64,000 nt of DNA from Microbacterium mangrovi (GCF_000802305.1 NZ_JTDK01000001.1:338609-402608); one strand, 5' to 3'; numbered from the stretch's first letter, positions 48,998 to 57,829 are shown. Program-made: numbers and translations. Notes: generated by a model not told the origin, from the letters alone.

Positions 48998-50037
48998 CGC
49001 GCCTCCACCGCCGCCAGGGCGTCCTGCGCCCCGCGGGTGGGGGCGACCCGCACGAGCCCGCGGTACAGCGCGACCAGCGCGTCGCGGTCGAGGATGCCGG
49101 TGCGCGCACGATCGCAGTGCACCGACTGGATGGCGGCCTCCAGCTGGAACCTTCCGCCGGGATGCTCCGGCGACGGCGGGCTGAGCCGGGATGCCCGGTG
49201 CAGCAGCGCCTCGCCCTCGGCGATGAGTTCGCGGTCCCAGAGGCCGGTGTCCTGCTCGTCGAGCGGCGGCCACGGCCGCTGGGCGCGGGCGGGGGCCCGG
49301 GACTGGGCGAGCGTCAGCAGCGCGGCGAGCCCCCACGCTTCGGCATCGGTCTCGAGCAGGGTGGCGGTGAGGACGGCGAGCCAGCGCGCTTCGTCGGCGA
49401 TGGAGGTGCGCACCCGGTCGCCCTGGCCGAGCCAGTCGATCGCGTACGCGCCGTAGATCGCCTCGAGCACGGCGCTCGTGCGGGCGGGCATGTCGGCGCG
49501 GGTGGGGATCGCGAAGGGGATGCCGGCATCCCGGATCTTGCGCTTGGCGCGCACGAGCCGCTGCGCCATCGCGGCCGGGGCGACGTCGAACGCGGCGGCG
49601 ATCTTCGCGGCCTCGAACCCGAGCACGGCCTGCAGCATGAGCGGGGTGCGCATGCCCGGATCGATCGCGGGGTGCGCGCACGCGAACATCAGCTCCAGCC
49701 GGCGGTCCGGGATCGTGTCGCCGACCTCCAGCAGCCGGTCGACGTCGGCGACGGCGCCGCGCGCGGTGTCGGGGTCGAGCGGCGCGGCCGTGCGGCGCGC
49801 GGCGGAGCCGAGCACGTCGCGCAGACGATTGCGTGCCACGGCGAGCAGCCATCCTTCGGGGTTGTCCGGCACGCCGGCCTCCGGCCACGTCCGAAGCGCC
49901 CGTTCCAGGGCGTCGGCGAGGCAGTCCTCGGCGAGCGGCAGGTCGCCGGTTCCGGATGCCAGCAGCGCCACGAGCCGGCCGTACGAGTCCCGCACCGCGC
50001 GCTGCGCGGCGGCCCGGGACTCGTCGGCCGTGCTCAT
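48991..50037 (-). CDS. ECF sigma factor, ECF42-like
   Basis: This 348-residue protein has sigma region 2 (AVRDSYGRLVALLA; NPEGWLLAVARNRLRDVL) and region 4 (TPLMLQAVLGFEAAKIAAAF), followed by a long C-terminal extension of about 200 residues. ECF42 sigma factors have exactly this extension and are encoded beside DGPF-motif proteins. The neighbour 7 bp upstream is such a protein. No anti-sigma factor is visible, as expected for the group, where the extension itself is thought to regulate. Its target promoters are unknown. Confidence 0.85.
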   Translation of the reverse strand: MSTADESRAAAQRAVRDSYGRLVALLASGTGDLPLAEDCLADALERALRTWPEAGVPDNPEGWLLAVARNRLRDVLGSAARRTAAPLDPDTARGAVADVDRLLEVGDTIPDRRLELMFACAHPAIDPGMRTPLMLQAVLGFEAAKIAAAFDVAPAAMAQRLVRAKRKIRDAGIPFAIPTRADMPARTSAVLEAIYGAYAIDWLGQGDRVRTSIADEARWLAVLTATLLETDAEAWGLAALLTLAQSRAPARAQRPWPPLDEQDTGLWDRELIAEGEALLHRASRLSPPSPEHPGGRFQLEAAIQSVHCDRARTGILDRDALVALYRGLVRVAPTRGAQDALAAVEARR

Positions 50038-50044
50038 CGGAGCG

Positions 50045-50431
50045 TCAGCGCACCGGCTGGGCGCCGTGCCAGGCGCCGTCCACATAGCGGGTGGCGACCG
50101 GGCGCACCTCGACGGCACCCCACGCGACAGAGGGTGCCTTCGTAGCCCAGGCGAGTGCGGCATCCAGGTCGTCGACCTCGATCACGAACGTGCCGCCGAG
50201 CTGTTCCTTCGTGTCGGCGAACGGGCCGTCCTGCACGACGAGCTCGCCGTCGCGGACGCGCACCGTGGTGGTCGCCGACGAGGGATGCAGCACCTCGGCG
50301 GACTGCAGGACGCCGGCGGCATCCAGCGCGGCCGCGTACTCGGCGAACGCGCGCATGCCCTCTTCGAGCGCCTCCGGGCCGAGGTCGTCGGCCGTCATCT
50401 CGGGGTACTGCAGCAGGAGTGTGTATCGCAT
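50045..50431 (-). CDS. DGPF-motif YCII-related protein
   Basis: This 128-residue protein begins MRYTLLLQYPE and carries the DGPF motif in VVQDGPFADTKEQLGG, followed by VIEVDDLDAALAWA. DGPF/YCII proteins form alpha-beta dimers and accompany ECF42 sigma factors; their biochemical role is not settled. It is first in a two-gene operon with the sigma factor gene. The region 50432-50548 upstream holds divergent promoters for this operon and a toxin-antitoxin pair, and a palindrome CCGTACGG (50443-50450). Confidence 0.85.
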   Translation of the reverse strand: MRYTLLLQYPEMTADDLGPEALEEGMRAFAEYAAALDAAGVLQSAEVLHPSSATTTVRVRDGELVVQDGPFADTKEQLGGTFVIEVDDLDAALAWATKAPSVAWGAVEVRPVATRYVDGAWHGAQPVR

Positions 50432-50533
50432 GATCCGTCCTTCCGTACGGGTTGACGTGATGATGACGATCAAGGATGCCGCCGATCGACATCCTCCTCT
50501 TCCGCAAGCGGCCGAGCCAGAATATGCCAGATA

Positions 50534-50547
50534 TGTCAGAATTGACA
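50534..50547 (+). promoter_or_regulatory. Dyad overlapping the -10 of the second toxin-antitoxin pair
   Basis: TGTCA-GAAT-TGACA ends one base before the antitoxin ATG at 50549 and contains the -10-like CAGAAT (50537-50542), 6 bases before the ATG. This mirrors the operator layout of the first toxin-antitoxin pair at 1285-1318. Confidence 0.5.
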
Positions 50548-50548
50548 C

Positions 50549-50815
50549 ATGAAGACGATCAGTATCGCCGATCTGCGGCACGACCCGGGGCCCGCCTTGG
50601 ATGCCGTGGCGAACGGCGACACCTATGTCGTCACGCGTTACCGCCGGCCGGTCGCGCGACTCGTGCCCGTCGATCGCTCCGCCCCGCCGTCCGGGCGCGA
50701 AGCCATGGAGATTCTGCGCTCCCTGGCGGCTGTCCCGGGCTGGGCCGAGGAGCTGCGTGCGCAGCGTGCAGAGATCGACAGCCAGATCTCCGACCCGTGG
50801 GACCCCGCTCGATGA
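50549..50815 (+). CDS. Phd/YefM-type antitoxin
   Basis: This 88-residue protein has the Phd/YefM N-terminal DNA-binding fold: MKTISIADLRHDPGPALDAV followed by GDTYVVTRYRRPVARLVPVD. The acidic C-terminal half would wrap the PIN toxin. It overlaps the toxin gene by four bases (ATGA). The close promoter suggests a leaderless, self-repressed operon. Confidence 0.82.
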   Translation: MKTISIADLRHDPGPALDAVANGDTYVVTRYRRPVARLVPVDRSAPPSGREAMEILRSLAAVPGWAEELRAQRAEIDSQISDPWDPAR

Positions 50816-51219
50816 CCGCAGTGCTTCTGGACACCTCGATCGTCATCGCATCGGCCTCGGCGCACGAGGAGACGCCGGATCTGGCCGACTTCGAGTCCAC
50901 TCGGATCAGCGCCCTGACATGGCACGAGCTGACGCTCGGTCTTCATCTCGCCCGCAACGTCGCCGAGTATCGCCGACGATCGCAGGCGCTGGCGGCGATG
51001 CGGTCCGGGTTCGGCGACGGCCTTCCGTATGACGACGCGTGCGTGTCGGCATCCGACCTGATCTTCGCACGCGTCGGCGAGCGCGGCGGCACACTTCGTG
51101 CCCACGCGTTCGACCGGATGATCGCCGCGACGGCCGTGGCCAACGGCCTCGCGCTCGTCACGCGGAACGCCGCCGACCTGCGCGGACTCGACGGGCTGCT
51201 CGAGGTCATCGAGCGCTGA
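50812..51219 (+). CDS. PIN-domain toxin (VapC type)
   Basis: This 135-residue protein has the PIN layout: LLDTSIVIASASA (first Asp), TWHELTLGL (Glu), HAFDRMIAATAVANG (third Asp) and LVTRNAADLRGL. It would act as a ribonuclease neutralised by the upstream Phd-type antitoxin. Its stop codon ends at 51219 and the convergent aldolase gene ends at 51220, so there is no spacer between them. Confidence 0.85.
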   Translation: MTAVLLDTSIVIASASAHEETPDLADFESTRISALTWHELTLGLHLARNVAEYRRRSQALAAMRSGFGDGLPYDDACVSASDLIFARVGERGGTLRAHAFDRMIAATAVANGLALVTRNAADLRGLDGLLEVIER

Positions 51220-52023
51220 TCAGTACCCCGCGCGCTCCGTGTCGTCCGTGGCGGGGATGAACCGGGCGGCGAGGGCCTCGGACTGCCGCGCGAGGATCGA
51301 GACGTCGGCCGCCACCGCGACGAATGCGGCGCCGCCGGCCATGTACGCGTCGGCGGCGACCGGATCGAAGGCGTTCACGCCGACGGGCTTGCCGGCATCC
51401 CGCACCGCGTCGAACGTGCGCTGCACGGCGGCCAGCACATCCGGGTGCGTCTGCTGCCCGAGCACGCCGAGCGACGCCGCGAGGTCGGCGGGCCCGACGA
51501 AGATCCCGTCGACCCCGTCGACCGCGGCGATCTCGGCGGCGTGATCCACGGCATCCGCCGACTCGATCTGCACGATCAGCGACACGTGGGAGTCCGCGTC
51601 GCCGAGGTAGCCGTCCACGCGGTTCCAGCGGGCCGAGCGCGACAACGACGAGCCGACGCCGCGCCGGCCGTGCGGGGGATACCGCACCGACTCGACGAGC
51701 GCCTTCGCCTGCTCGGCGTTCGACACCATCGGCACGAGCACGGTCTGCGCGCCGACGTCGAGCACCTGCTTGAGGATGACGTCCTCGCCGAACGGCACCC
51801 GCACCACGGGAGTGACCGGGTACGCGGCGACGGCCTGCAGCTGCGCGAGCACCGACGGCAGGGTGTTGGCGGAGTGCTCCATGTCGATGAGCAGCCAGTC
51901 CGCCCCCGACCCGGCCAGGATCTCGGCGACCAGCGCCGACCCCGAACAGGCCCACAGGCCCACCAGGGGACGGTCGGTGGCGGCGATGTGCTCGCGCAGG
52001 GTCGGTTTCAGCTGAAGCGGCAT
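51220..52023 (-). CDS. hpaI: 4-hydroxy-2-oxoheptanedioate aldolase
   Basis: This 267-residue class II aldolase matches HpaI/HpcH: the active residues H50 (LIDMEHS), R75 (VVRVPFG), and metal ligands E154 (VQIESADA) and D180 (VGPADLAASLG) sit at a constant +5 offset from the E. coli enzyme (H45, R70, E149, D175). It splits 4-hydroxy-2-oxoheptanedioate into pyruvate and succinic semialdehyde, the last step of homoprotocatechuate degradation. It overlaps hpaH by 16 bp and is the most downstream gene of the operon. Confidence 0.92.
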   Translation of the reverse strand: MPLQLKPTLREHIAATDRPLVGLWACSGSALVAEILAGSGADWLLIDMEHSANTLPSVLAQLQAVAAYPVTPVVRVPFGEDVILKQVLDVGAQTVLVPMVSNAEQAKALVESVRYPPHGRRGVGSSLSRSARWNRVDGYLGDADSHVSLIVQIESADAVDHAAEIAAVDGVDGIFVGPADLAASLGVLGQQTHPDVLAAVQRTFDAVRDAGKPVGVNAFDPVAADAYMAGGAAFVAVAADVSILARQSEALAARFIPATDDTERAGY

Positions 52024-52793
52024 GTGATGGTTCCCATCGGTCCGTAGTCGCAGAGCACGCTGTCGCCCTGCGACACCCACATCGGCCGGGTGAACGACCC
52101 GGCCAGGATGATCTCGCCCGCCTCCAGGCGGTCGCCGTGGTGGTGCATCTTGTTCGCCAGCCACGCGACGCCCGTCGCCGGGTGGTTGAGCACCGCCGCG
52201 GCGACGCCCGACTCCTCGATCGTCTCATTGCGGTACAGCAGAGCGGACACCCAGCGCAGGTCGATCTGGTCGGGCCGCATCGGGATGCCGCCCAGCACCA
52301 TGCCGCCGTACGCCGCGTTGTCGCTGATCGTGTCGACGATCGTGCGGCCTTCGAGCTCGATGTGGGAGTTCAGGATCTCCAGCGCCGGCGTGACGTACTC
52401 GGTGGCCCGCAGCACGTCGAACAGCGTGCAGTGCGGGCCTTCGAGCGGCTCCTTGAGCACGAACGCCAGCTCGACCTCGATGCGCACGTTCGAGAACTGC
52501 GCGGTGTCGATCACGGCGCCGTTCTCGTACACGGTGTCGTCGAACATGACCCCGTAGTCGGGCTCGGAGATGCCCGTCGCCTGCTGCATCGCCTTGGACG
52601 TCAGCCCGATCTTGCGGCCCACGAGGCGACGGCCGGACGCCAGCATGGTCTCGCGCCACACCTTCTGGATGGCGTACGAGTCCTCGACGGCGGCATCCGG
52701 ATACCGCGCCGTGATCCGTGGGATCACGCTGTGCGTGCGATCCGCTTCGGCGAGCTCGTCCGCGATCGCGGCGATGGTGTCTGGGGGGAGCAT
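52008..52793 (-). CDS. hpaH: 2-oxo-hept-4-ene-1,7-dioate hydratase
   Basis: This 261-residue protein belongs to the 2-keto-4-pentenoate hydratase family. Typical segments are GRKIGLTSKAMQQATGISEP, FSNVRIEVELAFVLKEPLEG (Glu ligands) and HPATGVAWLANKM. Within an hpa cluster it adds water to 2-oxo-hept-4-enedioate before the HpaI cleavage. ATG at 52793 lies after a GAGAGG-like sequence. Two inverted copies of dispersed repeat A separate it from hpaD. Confidence 0.9.
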   Translation of the reverse strand: MLPPDTIAAIADELAEADRTHSVIPRITARYPDAAVEDSYAIQKVWRETMLASGRRLVGRKIGLTSKAMQQATGISEPDYGVMFDDTVYENGAVIDTAQFSNVRIEVELAFVLKEPLEGPHCTLFDVLRATEYVTPALEILNSHIELEGRTIVDTISDNAAYGGMVLGGIPMRPDQIDLRWVSALLYRNETIEESGVAAAVLNHPATGVAWLANKMHHHGDRLEAGEIILAGSFTRPMWVSQGDSVLCDYGPMGTITCRFS

Positions 52794-52815
52794 GGTGAAA
52801 TCCTCTCGCGTTACC

Positions 52816-52913
52816 CCCGGTCGTTGAGCGAGCGAAGCGAGTCGAAACGCAGTGACCTCAAGCGGCAGATGCGTTTCGTCTCGGCCCTGGCGGGCCTCGC
52901 TCAACGACCGGGG
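52816..52913. repeat. Inverted pair of dispersed repeat A between hpaH and hpaD
   Basis: One copy in reverse orientation (52816-52850, CCGGTCGTTGAGCGAGCG ... GTCGAAACGC) faces a forward copy (52871-52913, GCGTTTCGTCTCGG ... CTCGCTCAACGACCGGGG). The pair can fold into one long stem, resembling a REP/BIME unit, and fills most of the 135-bp gap. Confidence 0.75.
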
Positions 52914-52928
52914 TGGTCGACCGATGGG

Positions 52929-54089
52929 TTACAGCTGGTGCCCCAGCTTGTATTCGCCCTGCTTCCACTCCGGCATCTCCTCGTCGCCGGAGCGGGTGTA
53001 GCTGAAGCCGTCCGCGCCGATGGTCACGGCCATCTCGCTGGAGTCGGTGCGGGCCACGACCGGCTGCGGGTTGCCGTCCAGGTCGAGAACGAGGGAAGCA
53101 TCCGTGTACCAGCTGGGCACGACCGGGTTGCCCCACCAGTCGCGGCGCTGGTTGTCGTGCACGTCCCACGTGATGACCGGGTTGTCGGGGTCGCCGGTGT
53201 AGTAGTCCTGCGTGTACACCTCGACGCGGTGCCCGTCGGGGTCACGGAGGTACAGGTAGAAGGCGTTCGAGACGCCGTGGCGTCCGGGGCCGCGCTCGAT
53301 GGCGTCCGACCGACGGAGCGCTCCGAGCTTGTCGCAGATCGCGAGGATGTTGTGCTTCTCGTGCGTCGCGAAGCACACGTGGTGCATGCGCGGGCCGTCG
53401 CCGCCGGTCATCGCCGTGTCGTGCACGGTGGGCTTGCGCCGCATCCACGCCGCGTACACGGTGCCCTCGTCGTCCTGGATGTCCTCGGTGACGCGGAAGC
53501 CGAGGTCCTGCATGTAGCGGACCGCGCGCGGCACGTCGGGGGTGACCTGGTTGAAGTGGTCCAGGCGGACGAGCTCGCCGGGGATGTGCAGGTCGTAGCG
53601 CCACGACATCCGCTCGACGTGCGAGGCGCTGTAGAAGAACTCGTACGGGAAGCCCAGCGGGTCGACCACGCGCACCGAGTCGCCGATGCCCTTGGTGAAG
53701 CCGTCCGGGTTGCGGCGCACGTCGCAGCCGAGCTCCGTGTAGAAGGCGACGGCCCGATCGAGGTCCTCGGGGGTGCGCACGCGGTACGAGAACGCGGCGA
53801 CCGCGGCCACCGGGCCCTTGCGCAGCACCAGGTTGTGGTGGATGAACTCCTCGGTGGAGCGCAGGTAGATCGCCTCGTCGTCCTCGGCGGTGACGTACAG
53901 GCCCAGCACGTCGACGTAGAACACGCGGGATGCCGCCAGGTCCGTGACGACGAGGTCCATGTACGCGCAGCGCAGCACGTCCGGCGGGGTGGCCTGCGGG
54001 GTCGGCACCGGGTTGTCGGTGCGGATCGGTGCCTCCTGGCTCACATAGAAGCCCGAGGAGGTGAGGGTCATGTCTTCGCGGTTGGTCAT
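52929..54089 (-). CDS. hpaD: 3,4-dihydroxyphenylacetate 2,3-dioxygenase
   Basis: This 386-residue extradiol dioxygenase opens the ring of homoprotocatechuate. The metal ligands are H178 (RLDHFNQVT), H237 (RMHHVCFAT) and E290 (DGHRVEVYTQD), and the acid-base His is H223 (TVHDTAM). The spacings equal those of the Brevibacterium enzyme (H155, H214, E267, H200), all offset by 23, so this is a VOC-type HPCD that could use Fe(II) or Mn(II). The 23 extra N-terminal residues are a small extension. AAGGA lies 7 bases before ATG. Confidence 0.95.
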   Translation of the reverse strand: MTNREDMTLTSSGFYVSQEAPIRTDNPVPTPQATPPDVLRCAYMDLVVTDLAASRVFYVDVLGLYVTAEDDEAIYLRSTEEFIHHNLVLRKGPVAAVAAFSYRVRTPEDLDRAVAFYTELGCDVRRNPDGFTKGIGDSVRVVDPLGFPYEFFYSASHVERMSWRYDLHIPGELVRLDHFNQVTPDVPRAVRYMQDLGFRVTEDIQDDEGTVYAAWMRRKPTVHDTAMTGGDGPRMHHVCFATHEKHNILAICDKLGALRRSDAIERGPGRHGVSNAFYLYLRDPDGHRVEVYTQDYYTGDPDNPVITWDVHDNQRRDWWGNPVVPSWYTDASLVLDLDGNPQPVVARTDSSEMAVTIGADGFSYTRSGDEEMPEWKQGEYKLGHQL

Positions 54090-54120
54090 GTCAGCGTCCT
54101 TGCTCTCAGTTCCCGGGGTG

Positions 54121-55614
54121 TCAGTTCTTGCCGAAGGTCGGGTTGTGCACCTTGCCGAGGGTGATGTGCACGGCCTGCTGGTCGGTGTAGAAGTCGATCG
54201 AGCGGTAGCCGCCCTCGTGGCCGAGACCCGACGCCTTGACGCCGCCGAACGGGGTGCGCAGATCGCGCACGTTGTTGCTGTTCAGCCACACCATGCCCGC
54301 CTCGACGGACTGCGCGAAGTTGTGGGCGCGCTTGAGGTCGTTGGTCCACACGTAGGCGGCGAGGCCGTACTTCGTGTTGTTCGCCAGCGCGAGGGCCTCC
54401 TCGTCGGTGTCGAACGGGGTGATCGCGACCACCGGGCCGAAGATCTCCTCCTGGAAGATGCGGGCATCCGGCGACACGTCCGCGAACACCGTCGGCGCGA
54501 CGAAGTTGCCGGTCTCGAACCCCTCGGGGCGGCCGCCGCCGGCGACGAGGCGGCCCTCCTCCTTGCCGAGCTCGACGTAGCTCATGACCTTCGCGTAGTG
54601 CTCGGGGTGCACGAGTGCGCCGACCTCGGTCTGCGGGTCGTGCGGGTACCCGACCCTGACGCGCTTCGCCTGCGCCGCGTAGCGCTCGACGAACTCGTCG
54701 TACACGTCGCGCTGCACGAGGATGCGGCTGCCCGCGGTGCAGCGCTCGCCGTTGAGCGAGAAGACGCCGAAGATGGTGGCGTCGATCGCGGCGTCCAGAT
54801 CGGCGTCGGCGAACACGACGGCGGGGGACTTGCCGCCGAGCTCCATCGACAGGCCCTTGAGGTACGGCGCCGCGTTGCCGAAGATCAGCTGGCCGGTGCT
54901 CGACTCGCCGGTGAACGAGATGAGCGGCACGTCGGGGTGCTTGACGAGCGCGTCGCCGGCATCCTCGCCGAGGCCGTTGACGAGGTTGAAGACGCCCGTG
55001 GGCAGGCCCGCCTCCTCGAAGATGCCGGCCCAGAGGGATGCCGACAGCGGCGTGAACTCGGCGGGCTTCAGCACCACCGTGTTGCCGGTCGCGAGGGCCG
55101 GGCCGAGCTTCCACGACTCGAGCATGAACGGGGTGTTCCAGGGGGTGATGAGCCCGGCGACGCCGATCGGCTTGCGGTTGACGTAGTTGATCTGGCGGCC
55201 CGGGACCTTGAACGTGTCGTCGGCCTGCGCGACGATCAGGTCGGCGAAGAAGCGGAAGTTCTCGGCCGCACGACGGGCCTGGCCGAGCGCCTGCGTGATC
55301 GGCAGGCCGGAGTCGAACGACTCCAGTTCGGCGAGGCGGGCATCCCGCGACTCGACGATGTCGGCGATCTTGTGCAGCACGCGGCTGCGCTCGCGGGGGA
55401 GCATGCGCGGCCAGGGGCCCTCGTCGAAGGCGCGCTTCGCGGCGGCGACGGCCTTGTCGATGTCCGCCTTCTTGCCGGCCGCGGCCTGCAGGTACGTCTC
55501 GTTCGAGACCGGGTCGAGCACGTCGAACGTGTCGCCGTCGACCGAATCGACGAACTCCCCGTCGATGTAGTGCTGGATGCGGGTGGGGAGGTCGGCGGGG
55601 ACGTGCTGTGCCAT
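54121..55614 (-). CDS. hpaE: 5-carboxymethyl-2-hydroxymuconate-semialdehyde dehydrogenase
   Basis: This 497-residue NAD-dependent aldehyde dehydrogenase has N-binding LITPWNTPFMLESWK, the general base E258 in SMELGGKSP and the nucleophile C292 in GERCTAGSR. Between hpaD and hpaG it is the HpaE enzyme that oxidises the ring-cleavage semialdehyde. Its ATG shares a base with the stop of the GntR gene (TGATG), so regulator and enzymes are translated as a chain. Confidence 0.93.
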   Translation of the reverse strand: MAQHVPADLPTRIQHYIDGEFVDSVDGDTFDVLDPVSNETYLQAAAGKKADIDKAVAAAKRAFDEGPWPRMLPRERSRVLHKIADIVESRDARLAELESFDSGLPITQALGQARRAAENFRFFADLIVAQADDTFKVPGRQINYVNRKPIGVAGLITPWNTPFMLESWKLGPALATGNTVVLKPAEFTPLSASLWAGIFEEAGLPTGVFNLVNGLGEDAGDALVKHPDVPLISFTGESSTGQLIFGNAAPYLKGLSMELGGKSPAVVFADADLDAAIDATIFGVFSLNGERCTAGSRILVQRDVYDEFVERYAAQAKRVRVGYPHDPQTEVGALVHPEHYAKVMSYVELGKEEGRLVAGGGRPEGFETGNFVAPTVFADVSPDARIFQEEIFGPVVAITPFDTDEEALALANNTKYGLAAYVWTNDLKRAHNFAQSVEAGMVWLNSNNVRDLRTPFGGVKASGLGHEGGYRSIDFYTDQQAVHITLGKVHNPTFGKN

Positions 55615-56282
55615 CAGTTCTCCTTGTTTTCGTGTCGGGCGGCGATGAACGCGTCCATCGTGCGCCAGCGGTGGTTTCGGGCGGCCAGCTCGATCTCGAG
55701 CGGGTCGGCGCCGGTGCGGATGAGGTCGAGGATCTCGACGTGCTCCTCGACGGAGTGCTGGGCGCGGCCGGGGACGAACGCGAACGTGGTGTCGCGCAGG
55801 CGTCCGAGCCGGCCCCATCCGCGCTGGACGAGGTCGAGGATGTGCGGGTTGGGGCACGGTTCGTAGAGCAGCGAGTGGAACTGCTGGTTGAGCACCGTGA
55901 ACACGTGCGGGTCGAAGTGCTCGAGAAGGTCCTGCAGCCGGTCGTTGACCTGGTTCGCGGCATCCAGCTGCGCGGGCGTCAGCAGCGGGGCGGACAGCGC
56001 GGTGGCGGCGCCCTCGACGAGCCCGAGAGTCTGCATCGTGAAGACGTACTCGCTCTCGTCGACGAGCGTCACCCGGGCGCCGACGTTCTTCTCGAACGTG
56101 ACGAGACCCTCGGCTTCGAGCCGGCGCACCGCCTCGCGCACCGGGACCACGCTCATGGCGAGCTCGGCGGCGATCGTGCCGAGCACGAGGCGGTACCCGG
56201 GGCTGTAGTCGCCGGAGCTGATGCGTTCGCTCAGGTACTCGTACGCGCGCTCCGACTTGCTCGGCGCGACCACGGTGCTCAC
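55614..56282 (-). CDS. GntR-family (FCD) regulator of the hpa operon
   Basis: This 222-residue protein has a winged helix (RLVLGTIAAELAMSVVPVRE, then AVRRLEAEGLV) and an all-helical FCD domain with metal-type His residues (FNQQFHSL-type segment VLNQQFHSLLYE; AARNHRWRTMDAF). FCD regulators respond to small organic acids. It lies inside the hpa operon, overlapping hpaG (GTGA) and hpaE (TGATG). A GTATAC-centred site overlaps the hpaG promoter and is its likely operator. Confidence 0.85.
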   Translation of the reverse strand: MSTVVAPSKSERAYEYLSERISSGDYSPGYRLVLGTIAAELAMSVVPVREAVRRLEAEGLVTFEKNVGARVTLVDESEYVFTMQTLGLVEGAATALSAPLLTPAQLDAANQVNDRLQDLLEHFDPHVFTVLNQQFHSLLYEPCPNPHILDLVQRGWGRLGRLRDTTFAFVPGRAQHSVEEHVEILDLIRTGADPLEIELAARNHRWRTMDAFIAARHENKEN

Positions 56283-57829
56283 GCCGTCCCCTGAGCCTGA
56301 CGAAGGGCCTGCTCGAACCGCGCCCGCCACTCCGCGTTCATCGGGAAGAGCCCGTCGACCGGGTGCCCCTCCGCGACGCGGGCGGCGATCCAGGCATCCT
56401 CGTCCTCCTGGGCGAGGGCGGCATCCACGACCTCCTCGACAAGGGCGGGCGGGATGACGATGACCCCGTCGTTGTCGCCGACGATGATGTCGCCGGGCTG
56501 CACGGTGGTGCCGCCGCAGGCGATGGTGACGTCGTGGTCCCACGGGACGTGCTTGCGCCCGAGCACGGCGGGATGGGCGCCGTTGCTGTAGACGGGGATG
56601 CCGACCGCGGCGACCGCGTCATGGTCGCGCACGCCGCCGTCGGTGACGATGCCGGCCGCGCGCTGCGCGTTCGCGCGGATCGCGAGGATGTCGCCGAGCG
56701 TGCCGGATCCGGATTCGCCGCGCGCCTCGATCACGATGACCTCGCCCGCGCGGACCGCGTCGAACGCGCGCTTCTGCGCGTTGTAGCCGCCGCCGTGGGT
56801 CTTGAAGAGATCTTCGCGGTTGGGGACGAACCGCAGGGTCTTCGCGGTGCCCACGAGCTTCGCTTCGGGATGCAGCGGCGCGACGCCGTCGATCGTGACG
56901 TTGTTGAAGCCGCGCTTTCGCAGCTGCTGCGACAGGCCCGCGACCGGCGCCGCCTCGAGCTTGGCGCGCAGCTCGGGGGAGAGCTGGGTTTCGTCTCCCC
57001 CGGTCCCTGAGCCTGTCGAAGGGCGCGGGGCGACCGGGGGCAGGCCGGCGAGCTCGCGCGACCCCCACGCCTCGGCGCGCTGGGTGTCGTCGACCTGCGG
57101 GAGCGAGCCGACGGATTCGTCGAACCCGCCGCCTTCGCCCTGGACGACGGTGGTGATCAGGCGCCCGGAGGTGGCAGATCCCGGGGAGTGCGGGGCATCC
57201 ACCTCGACCTCGACCACGTCGCCGGGGCGCACCACCGACGAGCCCGCGGGAGTGCCGGTGAGGATGACGTCGCCCGGCTCGAGCGTGAAGTGCTGCGAGA
57301 GGTCGGCGACGAACTGGGCGAGCGGGAAGATGAGGCCCGCGGTGGTGTCGTCCTGCACGACGGCGCCGTTCACCCAGGTGCGCAGGCGCAGGGCGCCCGG
57401 GTCGACGGTGCGGGCGTCGATCAGCTGCGCGCCGATGGGGGTGTAGCCGTCGCCGCCCTTGGAGCGGACGTTGGACCCCTTGTCGTTCGCGCGGAGGTCG
57501 TAGAGCCCGAAGTCGTTGGCGGCGGTCACCCAGCCGACGTGGCTCCAGGCGTCCTGCAGCGGGACGTTCTTGGCGGGCGTGCCGATGACGAGGGCGATCT
57601 CGCCCTCGAAGGCTAGCAGCTCCGTGCCGGCGGGCCGCACGATCTCGGAACCGGTGGCCGCGACGGAGCTCGACGGCTTGAAGAAGTAGCTCGGATCGGC
57701 GGGGCGGCGACCGCGCTGGTCGGCGCGGGAGGCATAGCTGAGGTGGACCGCGATGATCTTGCCGGGGCGTCCCGGAAGACCTGCGAATCGTGCGTCTGCC
57801 GGTGCCGGCGATGTGCTGTCAGTGCTCAT
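56279..57829 (-). CDS. hpaG: FAH-family hpaG hydrolase/decarboxylase fused to an RraA-like domain
   Basis: This 516-residue protein joins two enzymes. Residues 20-235 form a fumarylacetoacetate hydrolase-type domain (metal residues E75, E77, D106; LTGTPAGSSVVRPGD), the HpaG family that decarboxylates and isomerises the ring-opened tricarboxylate. Residues 281-500 form an RraA/HMG-aldolase-type domain (GTLGDILAIRAN; TDGGVRDHDAV with R401, D402), a family that includes aldolases and decarboxylases. The linker residues 269-277 are encoded by dispersed repeat B, and another copy encodes the C-terminus (ALRQAQG). E. coli HpaG instead has two FAH domains, so RraA may replace one half. Confidence 0.85.
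   Translation of the reverse strand: MSTDSTSPAPADARFAGLPGRPGKIIAVHLSYASRADQRGRRPADPSYFFKPSSSVAATGSEIVRPAGTELLAFEGEIALVIGTPAKNVPLQDAWSHVGWVTAANDFGLYDLRANDKGSNVRSKGGDGYTPIGAQLIDARTVDPGALRLRTWVNGAVVQDDTTAGLIFPLAQFVADLSQHFTLEPGDVILTGTPAGSSVVRPGDVVEVEVDAPHSPGSATSGRLITTVVQGEGGGFDESVGSLPQVDDTQRAEAWGSRELAGLPPVAPRPSTGSGTGGDETQLSPELRAKLEAAPVAGLSQQLRKRGFNNVTIDGVAPLHPEAKLVGTAKTLRFVPNREDLFKTHGGGYNAQKRAFDAVRAGEVIVIEARGESGSGTLGDILAIRANAQRAAGIVTDGGVRDHDAVAAVGIPVYSNGAHPAVLGRKHVPWDHDVTIACGGTTVQPGDIIVGDNDGVIVIPPALVEEVVDAALAQEDEDAWIAARVAEGHPVDGLFPMNAEWRARFEQALRQAQGTA
56286..56308. repeat. Dispersed repeat family B, copy 2
   Basis: GTCCCCTGAGCCTGACGAAGGGC forms the last codons of the hpaG fusion, read in the same frame (LRQAQG) as copy 1 in the ABC gene. 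One base differs from the CTGTCGAAGGG consensus. Confidence 0.75.
57000..57025. repeat. Dispersed repeat family B, copy 3, at a domain joint
   Basis: CGGTCCCTGAGCCTGTCGAAGGG lies exactly in the linker between the FAH and RraA domains and encodes [12 protein letters not shown] residues. It is the best-conserved of the three copies in the window. Confidence 0.78.
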
